Of a stretch of DNA of 64,000 nucleotides, positions 48,901 through 59,200 are shown piece by piece. The notes under the pieces are model-generated. The model saw only the letters and a program-made list of their open reading frames with translations. It made no database searches and had not been told where the DNA came from. The stretch spans positions 35,504,620 to 35,568,619 of the forward strand of contig NC_084887.1 in the NCBI RefSeq assembly GCF_958979055.1, given 5' to 3'. A program made the translations under genes and the position numbers. Numbering within the stretch: the first letter of the stretch is position 1; the number at the start of each line of letters is the position of its first letter. The stretch comes from Alnus glutinosa. Lineage: Eukaryota; Streptophyta; Magnoliopsida; Fagales; Betulaceae.

Positions 48901-50958
48901 CTTTACTTCTTGTGTATTAGGGTTGTGCCCCTTTGCACTTATTTAATGATATTGAAATTACTTATCAAAAAAAGTTGTTAGCCATTAGCAATGCTTTTAT
49001 TATATAATTTTTTGAAAAGCCAACAAAGCTTCTATATGATACTATCTCTAATCTTTCCCAGAAGCCTCATTGACTCCTTGACCATCAAGATAACCTGGAC
49101 AGCCAGGTAACCTATTACCTATGCATTAGACACCAGGCCATCATGGCTCCTGCCAGCACTGCTTTATAATTCTTTGCAAGCCAACCATCATTGTAACTTA
49201 TGTTAACTGGGTCAACCTTCACGCGGCTTCCCAACCAGTAACCACCACCACCTTGGGCATCTCAACTATGCTCAACTGGCCAAATAGCATCACATGGATG
49301 TGTGCGTGACCTTTTTCTTTTTCGAGAAAAGTAATGAAGGGAAATTAAAAGAAAACGAAAGGGGGTGCAACCCATATAAACAGGGGGAGAAACATGTATA
49401 TTGGAAACATTCAGGGACTCCAGATTAATACAAACTAATGCAAGTAAACACAGGAATCTAATACAAACAAACTACTCATCGAAATTGAAGAAATTACCTG
49501 TATGTATGGATAGGTATTGGCAGCTGCACTGTCACCAATAAGCATGGAATCGCATTGAGAGGAATTTCGAGCATTCTCTGCCTTAGACTGAACCTGAACA
49601 AGACCCCTATAGCAGTTTCTTGAATTCCCGGATGAGATACCTTTAGAAATAATCCTGCTTCTAGTATTCTTCCCTTTGTGTATCATTTTTGTCCCCGTGT
49701 CTGCCTGCTGATAATTATTCGTCAAAGCTACCGAATAGAACTCACCCACAGTATCATCTCCCTCCAAAACAACACTCGGATACTTCCAAGTAATGGCAGA
49801 CCCCGTCTCCACTTGGGTCCAAGATACCTTTGAGCGAGCCCCAGCACAAAGGCCCCGCTTTGTAACAAAATTATAAACTCCTCCCTTCCCTTCCTCATCC
49901 CCAGCATACCAATTCTGCACTGTGGAGTACTTAATCTCCGCACCCTCAGCACAATACAACTCCACCACAGCAGCATGAAGCTGGTTTCTATCATATGAAG
50001 GCGCCGTACACCCCTCCAAATACTCCACAAAACTCCTCTCATCCGCAACTATTAATGTCCTCTCAAACTGCCCGGTTTCTAATGCATTTATCCGAAAATA
50101 AGTTGAAATTTGCATTGGACACTTTGTGTCTTTCGGAATATAACAAAATGAACCATCACTAAACACCGCTGAATTCAACGCCGCATAGTAATTATCCTCA
50201 CTAGGCACTACTCTCCCTAAATACTTCCTAACCAAATCCGGGTACTCCCTAATCGCCTCAGATATTGAGCAAAATATCACACCAGCCTTCTCTAACGTCT
50301 TCCTGTGCGTCGTGGCAATCGACACGCTATCGAGAACAGCATCAACCGCAACATTAGCCAATCGATTCCGCTCATTCAAAGGGATACCAAGTTTATCAAA
50401 GTACCTAACGAGTTCCGGGTCGGCCTCGTCGAGGCTATTCAAAGTGGGTTTCTTCTTGGGCGCAGAGTAATAACACATATCTTGGAAATCAACAGGTGGG
50501 TATCGGTTATCGGACCACTTGGGCTCTTTCATTTTCAAGAATTTCTCAAAGGCATTCAATCTAAACTGAAGCATCCAATCTGGTTCTTCTTTAAGCGAAG
50601 AAATCAGTCGGATTGTTTCCTTCGAGAGCCCTTTAGGAATCGAAAACGAATCGATGTCTATATTAAAACCATATTTCTTGTCGTACTCAACGTTACGTAG
50701 AATTTCCTGGATTTTCTCACTAGCACTTGTTGTTGTTGTTGTTGTTGAAATCGAGGACTTACCTGGAGAAGAAGAAGAACTTGGACCCGAATACCCGACA
50801 TCTACTCGGACCTTGAAGAGCCTTGAAGTTGGGGTTTTGGGGTTTGGGAATTTCGGATTTTGGAGCTTTGGATTAAACCCTTTTGGGAGTTTAGGAGATT
50901 CATAGGTGGATTTGGGAGATAAGCTAGAAACAGTACCGTTAGCTAAGAGCGAAGCCAT
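44452..50958 (-). CDS. SUFB: SufB, plastid Fe-S cluster scaffold protein of the SUFBC2D complex
   Basis: SufB forms the SUFBC2D scaffold in plastids, on which Fe-S clusters are built from cysteine sulfur delivered by NFS2/SufE before transfer to carriers. Two exons, 49498-50958 and 44452-44670, give 559 residues (Arabidopsis ~557). Start: the internal ATG at 50958 ([15 protein letters not shown]), which matches the known N-terminus; the ATG 45 bp upstream would add 15 unlikely residues. Residues 1-~65 are a Ser/Pro/Lys-rich transit peptide. The core begins at DYDKKYGF-like text ([15 protein letters not shown]). Landmarks are [39 protein letters not shown] and [20 protein letters not shown]. 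By motif, residues equivalent to the bacterial cluster-assembly site are C317, C469, H497 and E498. The 4.8-kb intron splits the protein at IQ|VKNP and contains a sense-opposed LINE. The gene looks intact. Confidence 0.96.
45885..45916. repeat. CT microsatellite in SUFB intron
   Basis: About 16 CT units, followed by cacgcacac. Confidence 0.9.
46860..48976 (+). mobile_element. 5'-truncated L1-type LINE in the SUFB intron
   Basis: On the plus strand, opposite to SUFB. RT-domain text runs across several frames: [20 protein letters not shown] at 46880, [20 protein letters not shown] near 47000, [20 protein letters not shown] near 47130, and the catalytic FVDD at 47293-47304. After that come [20 protein letters not shown] and, in the zinc-knuckle-like tail region, [19 protein letters not shown] (about 48500). 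The 3' end is TTACTTATCAAAAAAA, the usual plant L1 tail. Stops and frameshifts show it is dead. ORF1 and the endonuclease are missing. Confidence 0.88.
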
Positions 50959-51111
50959 GGATTGAGCCTGCTTCTGATAGCCCGGCGAGGAAGAACAACG
51001 CAATAAAGGAAGATGTGAAGCTTTTTTCTGTTTCCTGTTTCTTTATGTTCTTGGCCACAAGTTTAACGAGTCTCGTGTGCAACACGGTCCACACGGACCT
51101 CACAGGATGAG

Positions 51112-51122
51112 GGCACGTGGCC
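51112..51122 (-). promoter_or_regulatory. G-box in SUFB promoter
   Basis: GGCACGTGGCC, with the CACGTG core at 51114-51119, about 155 bp upstream of the SUFB start codon. G-boxes bind bZIP and bHLH (including PIF) factors and are frequent in promoters of plastid genes. Function is inferred. Confidence 0.45.
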
Positions 51123-51264
51123 ATACGTTGACTAATTTCTATGATTTTTTTTTTTTTTTTTAAATAGATGAGATCAAACCAGAAGCTCTATTGTACGATG
51201 AGTGTATAGTAAGAATGTACCAGATGCAGATATCGTTTATTTATAATATTTGTAATTTTATTTT

Positions 51265-51753
51265 GGATAATTGTACCATTATTCCATGTGATATGCTATA
51301 ATTATTTTTCACTCTCTATGGTTTAAAAAGTGCACGGGAGGTCCCTGTAATATGCAATAATTACAAATCGATCCCTCTAGTCAAATTCCATTAAAAATTT
51401 TAATAGATTCCATCAAATGCCACGTCAGCGCCACGTGTCGTCATCTTATTGGCAACATGTGGCGGGGCCACCCCTTGCCTGCCAGTTTTCTTTTTTCTTT
51501 TTTTTTTTCTTTTTTAAAAATAAATAAATAAATTTATATTTTTTATGAAGATGGACACGGGTCGCCATCTTATTGGCGATACGTGGCGCTGACGTGTAGG
51601 GCTAACAGATTCCGTCAAAATGGTGGACGGAAAATCGACCCAGGGAGTAAAACGTAATTATTGCATATCACAGGAACCTTCTATGCATTTTTGAAACCAT
51701 AGGGAGTGAAAAATAATTATGGCATACCACAGGGACCAACGGTGCAATTATCC
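51265..51753. mobile_element. 489-bp Mutator-like MITE with ~200-bp terminal inverted repeats
   Basis: The left end GGATAATTGTACCATTATTC and the inverted right end GGATAATTGCACCGTTGGTC start arms that stay alignable for about 200 bp. Shared stretches are atgc-ataattatttttcact, tatgcaataattac and cgtcagcgccacgt, and both arms carry atcttattggc near the centre. Outside, attttatttt stands immediately left, and the same decamer stands one base beyond the right end. That fits a 9-10 bp target duplication as made by Mutator-type transposases. No coding capacity. Confidence 0.8.
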
Positions 51754-53103
51754 TATTTTATTTTGTAAAATAAGAATATCACTATTATCTACATAAGCAT
51801 CATATTTTTGTTAATTGTATTCGTGTAGTTATTTTCCGTTGTTAAGCACTAGTAGCATATATCTTATAAGTGGCTTCTTTCCCTTAATATTAAAAAAAAT
51901 TGAAAAAAGTCACAAAAAATCACCCATATCGATTTTCCTATATTTTTTTCAAACCCTTGAGTAGTTACGGTGCTATCCAATAAATTATATAATAATAAAA
52001 ATGACAAAAAGTAGAAAAGTAAGAAAAATAATAAAATAAAAATAAAGAAAAAGTATTTAATTGACATAGAGAAATATAATATACTCTATTGTGAAATTTT
52101 TTTTTATAGAGAAACATGAAATAATTTTGTTTCCTAAATTTAAGGAAAATGGTTGGGTATTTGTTGCTCTTATGGCCTATTGGGCATTATTTGGTCTCTA
52201 TTAAGGTATATTTTAAACGATTTTGAAGATAATTTAGGCTCATTTTTATTATTTTGTGCTTGTTTTAATTTTTTTTTAGGCCACAATATTTTGAATATAT
52301 ATTAATTTTCACATTATTTTTGCATTTTCACCCAAGTATTTCATGTGAAAGCAATACAATCAATCAAACAATTCTAAACATAATTTATACCTAATTTAAA
52401 ACGTCGTTATTTCGATATTAAATACGAAAACAATGTTGTTTTGGCGAATATATATATATATAAAGGATATATGGTTAATAATCGCATCCACGTACCTTAA
52501 AATCGTTATTCGTATTTATATATATAAATGATAATTCTTGTTAATTGCATCTGCTTGCAGACGATTGATAGTTTTTATCCATTAACTTGAGAAGAGGAGG
52601 GAATATGTAAAACAGGCGATCTTTTGTCCATAGTTGAGAATAGTCATTAGAGGGACTGTAAAATCAGCCTCAGCCATGATTAGGCAATCTTTTGTCCACG
52701 GCAAGCTTCAATTAGCTTCCGAGCCTGACCGAAGTCCTACTGTCTGACCTGAAGTACAGTGGTTTTAAAGCTGTTTTTGACTGATTCAGATTTGTAATGA
52801 CAATTTTGAGGTAATGATTTAGACAATAAAGATGAGAGCATTTTGATGAGTTTGATATGCTTGAGTAGAATTCAGATAGTCTACCGTTTTGTTCCGACAG
52901 GTGGAGTTTATAAAGGCTTTCTCATATTCATGACTCACTAGTAATCTAAACAATAAATTGGTGAAAATTCAAATCTATTTTGAACAAAAAGGGCTTAATA
53001 GTAGCAATTTAGACCACAAATTACTGAAAATTAGAACATTTTTTTGTCCGACAATGAGAGCCTGGGGACATCACCGGGCATGCACATGATGTCACGGACG
53101 TTT

Positions 53104-53109
53104 CACGTG
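53104..53109 (+). promoter_or_regulatory. G-box followed by I-box-like GATAA in CFM2 promoter
   Basis: CACGTG immediately followed by ataaaagatagg (GATAA at 53109-53113), about 130 bp before the CFM2 ATG. The G-box plus I-box pair is classical in light-regulated plant promoters. Function is inferred. Confidence 0.4.
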
Positions 53110-53236
53110 ATAAAAGATAGGGGAAGTGGGTGGTTTGTCCGTTAAACAGTTGGTTATCGTTCGCATTTAAACCCAAAAAGCCTTACCCTCCTCATCCTCA
53201 CTCGCACAGGCACAGCACTGCCTCTGCTCCCATGAA

Positions 53237-56200
53237 ATGTTGCTTCCTTTAACGCACCTCTACCCCTCGCTCCCCTCAAAACCCCTAACAGACCAATCAC
53301 CTTTGCCCTTCACCTTCTTCCCGTCACCGCTACCCAGAAACCCTAAGTTCCTCATCCGGAGCTCCGCCTCCGACGCCCAAACCCTCCCCAAATCCGCCAT
53401 CCAACGCATCGCCGACAAGCTTCGCACCCTCGGATTCACCGAAGACACCCAAAGCCCAAGCCCAAGCCCAAGCCCAGGCCCAGGCCCAAATGAGAAGTCC
53501 GCCGGAGAAATATTCATCCCTCTGTCCAACCGGTTGCCGAGACGCCGGGTCGGGCACACAATGGATACGAGCTGGTCCACGCCGGGGAACTCGGTTCCGG
53601 AGCCAGGCACGGGTACGGCGATAGTGAGGTACAACGCGCTGAGGAGGGAGGTGATGGTGCAGAAGGTGATGGAGAGGAAGGAGAGGAAGGGGAGGGGAGA
53701 GGAGAGTGCGCCGACGCTGGCGGAGCTGAGTCTGAGTGAGGAGGAGCTGAGGAGGTTGAGGAAGATTGGGATTGAGACGAGGAAGAAGCTGAAGATCGGG
53801 AAGGCCGGGGTCACGGAGGGGATCGTGAACGGTATTCACGAGCGATGGCGGCAGTACGAAGTTGTCAAGATCGTCTGCGAGGATCTTTCTAGGTTGAACA
53901 TGAAGAGAACCCATGATTTGTTGGAGGTTAGGTCCATTTTTCTCTTTTGGATTGTTCACTGTTTTAATTTGCTTATGATTTTGAATTTGAATAAAGCGCA
54001 TTTGAAATATTAATTAAATGGTTAGATTATTATTATTTTTTTTATCAGTTTGAGTGTTTGAGATAACCGGTGATTTTTTAATAAAAAAGAAAAAAAAAAG
54101 TAGTGTTGAAGCAGTGTCCTGGCTGAAAATTAATTTGATAAATCAGAGCTAGTTCCAGTAGGCGATGTGGGGAATGTAGAGAGTTTGGCTAGTATTCTTG
54201 GGTGTTGAGTGGCATCTTTGTCGATGACCTCTGGGAGTTCTTACAAGGCTACTAGCCTACTAATATTTGGAATGACGGGCTTGTTTGACAAAAACATGTA
54301 CAGAACAGAATAGAGTAGTGGGTTGTTAATTTTGAAATTAGTAAAAGTGATGATGTGATATAAAAAAGTGAAAAAGTTTTGTATTGTAGTGAATTTTTTT
54401 ATTTGAATGGTAATAAAAAATTATTGATGTGATATAAAAAGTGAAAAAAGTGTGAATGTTTTGATGTTGATTGGTATTGGGAAATATAAAAAAGTTAAAA
54501 AAAAAAAAAATACATGAACAGTACACGCATTACTGTGTACTGTTATGTAACTTAACAAACAAGGCCGACATTATTGAGAAAATGGAACATCATTTGGCAG
54601 GCTGAAAGGTGTTTTATTTGTATAAGGGAGGCAGGTTGACTTTGATAAAAAAACATTATTTCTAAACAGCCGACGTATTTTTTGTTTCTTTTTCCTATTT
54701 TTGTAGGCGTGGCTAGTAGGCTTGAAAAACTTCGAAGGGATTTTCTATAGGGTGGATTTGACAATGAGTTTAAGTTCCATTTAGTGAATTGGTAAAAAAA
54801 TTGTACTCCGATAAAATCAAAAGAATTGTGGGTTAAAAATCTTATTCAATTTAACCGAGCTCTTCTAAAAAAGTGGTTGTGGTGGTATACTACGGAGAGA
54901 GAGGCTTTTTGGAGATTGGTGGTGGAAATTAATTATGGTAGTTTGAGGGGAAGTTGGTGTTCTAAGGAGGTTTGGGGCCCTTTGGAGTGGGAACGTGGAA
55001 ATTTATGAGGTGGTGGGAAACTTTCTCTAAATTTGTTAGAAATGAGGTTGGAGATGGGTCCAAGGTGAAGTTTTGGCATGATTTATGGTGTGGGGAATAG
55101 CCCTTGAAGATTTCTTATCTTGACTTATTTAGTATTGCATGTTGTAAGGACGCGCGAGTGGCGGATCATATGCAGTTTTGAAATGGAAATCTTTGTTGGA
55201 ATATATTCTTTACTAGACTGTGCATGATTGGGAGGTGGAAGTGGTCTCTTCTTCTTTGAGCTGTTGTATTCTCACAATGTAAGGCAAGGAAGTGATGATA
55301 GAGTTTGTTGGATTCCTTCCAAAATGAGAAAGTTTGAAGTGAAGTCCTACTATCATGTGTTATCCATTCTTGCAAGTTCCCATTTTTCTTAGAAGAGTAG
55401 TTGGAAAGTTAAGGCTCGTTCGAGAATGAAGTTCTTTATGTGGATGGTGATCTAAGAAAAATCTTGACTTAGGATAATTTGAGGAAAAGAAACGTCGTTG
55501 TAATGGATTGATGTTGTATGTGTAAAAAGAGTATGGAATCTATTGATCACCTCATTTTTCATTATGAAATTGCAAGAGAATTATGGAGTTTGCTGTTTCA
55601 TTTGTTTGGTGTTGTCTAAGTTATGCCTAGAAGGGTGAAAGGGTTTTTGGTGAGGACAAATGGGAAATCTGAATGTTCTGGAAGTTTGGATGTTGGCTCC
55701 TTTGTGTTTAATGTGGTGGCTTTTGGAGAGAACAGAATGCAAGAAGCTTTGAAGACGGAGAGACTTCGGTGTCAGAGCTGAAAAATGTGTTGTTCCAATC
55801 CCTCTACACATGGATAGCAGCGTGCAATAGTTGCCATTTTATAATTTTATAGAGTTTTTATATTTTTGCTCTTCTTTTTCTCCATATTAGGGTGTTTCTC
55901 CTGTAGACTTCCTGTGTATTAGGGCTGCGTTCCTCTGCGCTTTTAATGAGATTGAATTACTTATATAAAGAAAAAAAATCATAGCTATAAAAGTAATGTG
56001 TTAATGGTAATTGGAGAGGAAGTGAAAATTGTAGAGAGGACTATCACGAATGGAAAAACTTCATTTATATTTTGATTACCTATTTAAATGGGGATGAGGT
56101 TTTGTTTTGATCATTAAAGAATTTCACAGCATGCGTTTACTGAGTTTGACATGCAATAATCACTTCAGTTAGATTTGTGATATCCACAATTAAATTGTTA

Positions 56201-59200
56201 GAACATGAGGTTTATGTTGTATAGATGTCTGAATTTGGTTTTGTGCTGACATTCTCAGAGGAAAACTGGAGGTCTGGTTGTTTGGAGGTCTGGAAGTAAG
56301 ATAGTGTTGTATAGGGGGGGCAATTATAAGTATCCTTACTTTTTGTCGGATGGGGTTTTGGAAAATGACAACTCGGCTGATGCTTTACTGGATTCGAACA
56401 CGGATGATGGAGGACATAATAAAAAGGAGAGCTGCTCATCCAGCATAAATGATGTAAAATCTGCTGCAACAAGTCCAACCAAAAAAATGTCTCAACCAAA
56501 ATTAATACAAGGTGTTGGTATGCCAAATCGAGTACGATTTCAACTGCCAGGTGAGGCACAGCTTGCAGAAGAAGCTGATCGCTTGTTAGAGGGGTTGGGC
56601 CCGCGTTTTACTGATTGGTGGGGTTATGAACCTCTTCCTGTTGATGCTGATCTTCTACCTGCCATTGTTCCTGGATACAGGAGACCTTTCCGCCTTCTTC
56701 CATATGGTGTGAAGCCTATATTAACAAATGATGAAATGACCATTTTAAAAAGACTTGGTCGACCCTTGCCATGCCACTTTGTGTTAGGTGAGTTTGGCTT
56801 CTGATAGCACAACGGTTATAATCTGGTCAACCTAAACTTACTGGCTTTTCTCCTTTTAACAGGCAGAAACAGGAATCTTCAAGGATTGGCTATTTCCATC
56901 ATCAAGCTCTGGGAGAAATGTGAGATTGCCAAAATTGCTGTCAAGAGAGGAGTACAAAACACTAATAGTGAGATGATGGCTGAAGAGCTGAAGGTTCGTA
57001 ATGATGTGGAAATATTTTTAAACTTAATGTATCTTTAAATTGCTCTTACCTTAATTACTTATCAAAAAAAAAAAAAAAATTGCTCTTACCTTAATTATGT
57101 TCGACACATAATATTTTTTCTTAAAAATAAAAATGTGTTTCATGATGCATAGATTCATAGTCATTTTTTGTGAATGGCTAATGGGAAGTAGGGTGTTATA
57201 CTTGGAGACTGTAAGAGAACTGTTGGAAGATGAGTAATGTGAGCATATATTATCTGGCCACTGTTTAGAGAGATAATTTGTCATATATTTTCTGTGTTTC
57301 TGTGCATATTCAAATGTATGAAGCACTTTACTTAAGTCTATTAGCTTTCCCCAAAAACTTACAGTCCAAACAGGTTAATAGGATAATCTCCGATAGATAT
57401 GCAGTTTACTGTCAAAAAGTTTTTATTAATGTACGGCTCTACTAGCACCACTAGGAAAATGGTTACCGGTTTTGACATCCTTCCTTCTGACACATGTTCA
57501 TTCTCTTCCATGTGTTATAAAACTTCACTTTTTGTCTCAGAATTCTGGTAAATAACAAGTTTCAAATGATTTATCAATGCTTCAACTGTGATCTGTGGCT
57601 AGGCAGTGGATTATACGTGCCTGAAAAACCAATGAGTGATAACCCATCCATCATTTCAGTGCCAATGGGCATTTTGATGCTTAATTACAGAGGAGCATTC
57701 TCTCACATTGACCAATCAATGGTCATTTTGGAATTTTCAGAATCATTAGAGCTTCAATATCTGGAATATTGATACTGCAATGGCCTTTCATTTATTTTAG
57801 TTTTTGGATGTATGAGGCTCTATGTTTTTGCAATTCTTGGTTCTCTGGAAGAGTTCCAACTCTTCTTAAAGCTTGTGCATCCAAATTATCTTAAGAAAGT
57901 GCAATCAATGTAACTATATTTCTAATTTCAGCTATTCTCTCTCTCTCCCACAAACACAGAGACAACACACAACAAGTATTCTCTCTTTCTAATTAATGAA
58001 TAAGTAAATGCCCACCCCCCCTCCCATTCTATAAGAAATATTTGTTGTTAGTGTTTAAAAGAATCAATTTGGTGGCTTCAAGTCATCTTTTTTCATACTG
58101 AAATGGAGTTTTCTTTGGTTTGCTTTGCCCTGTAGCAAAATAAAAATAATTATTAGCATACTATGGGCACCTTAGGCAGCAGCATGCTTAAAATCCATCA
58201 ACTTAACCACTCTGGTTTTGTGACTGTATTAAACAGATTTATTTAAATTTAATGCGAAGATAATATTTGAGTTGGTCTACTCATTTGAAAACTTCTTGTG
58301 GAACTTTATTCTTAATAACATCTTTATCTGGATAAAATATCTTTACAGACATCTTTTAAATAAAGACAATTGTTGCAGCGGCTGACAGGAGGATCACTGC
58401 TTTCCCGGGATTCGGAATTTTTTGTCTTATATAGAGGAAAAGATTTTCTGCCATCTGCGGTTTCTTCTGCAATAGAAGAGCGGAGGAAGCATGGAATTCA
58501 TGGGGAGAAAGAGAGGACAAAACATAGTGCTTCGGTGACAACTGCACAGGAGCTTAAATTTGGGATTGCAGAGTTTGGTTCTGAAAGTGAACTTGATGGG
58601 GCCAATGACGAGGAAAGGGGTCTTCTCTCAGAAGAAAGAAAGCCAAGGTCCACAGAGGCAGCTATCAAAAGAACTAGCTTCAAATTATCAATGGTATGAG
58701 TTGTTAAGGTGCTACAATTGGCTAATTTCTTGTCGCATTGTTTTTCATGTTACACACAGCATCTTTCTCATGGATAGGCATTAGAAAAGAAAGCAGAGGC
58801 AGAGAAACTTCTAGCAGAGCTTGAGAAGGCAGAGGTCACCCAAGCACCTGAAATAGATAAAGAGGGTATAACCGAAGAAGAAAGATATATGCTAAGGAAG
58901 GTTGCCCTGAGAATGAAGCCTTTCCTACTAATGGGTGAGTTTGCCATCTAGTGTATGTTATTTTAAACTCAGACAGTTGGTATGCATTCTTTTCTTTCTT
59001 AAGACTAAACTGAAGGGCGTATGCAAATTGCTTGAAATATCATACAGAAGTGGGCCCTGCTAAGTATATTCTCTTCCATACTCAGGTAGACGAGGGGTTT
59101 TTGATGGAACAATTGAGAACATGCATCTTCACTGGAAGTACAGGGAACTTGTGAAGATAATATCTAAAGAGAGCAACATTGAAGCTGTTCACAAAGAAGC

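Larger units (their letters stand above)
50959..53236. other. Divergent intergenic region between SUFB and CFM2
   Basis: Head-to-head spacing of 2.3 kb between the two start codons. A G-box lies ~155 bp before the SUFB ATG and another ~130 bp before the CFM2 ATG (annotated separately). Between them is a 489-bp long-TIR element (51265-51753) and AT-rich DNA with no coding sequence recognised. Confidence 0.6.

Noticed and set aside
50958-51003. Upstream ATG giving SUFB 15 extra residues
   Set aside because: The downstream ATG gives MASLLANG, the known plant SUFB N-terminus. The extra residues do not resemble any homologue.
53260-54001. Long minus-strand ORFs of 184 and 223 codons opposite CFM2 exon 1
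   Set aside because: GC-rich coding DNA often leaves the opposite frames open. The plus-strand frame matches CFM2 throughout.
54826-55008. 60-codon ORF as a gene
   Set aside because: It matches the same LINE ORF2 region as 47802-47984, so it is transposon debris.
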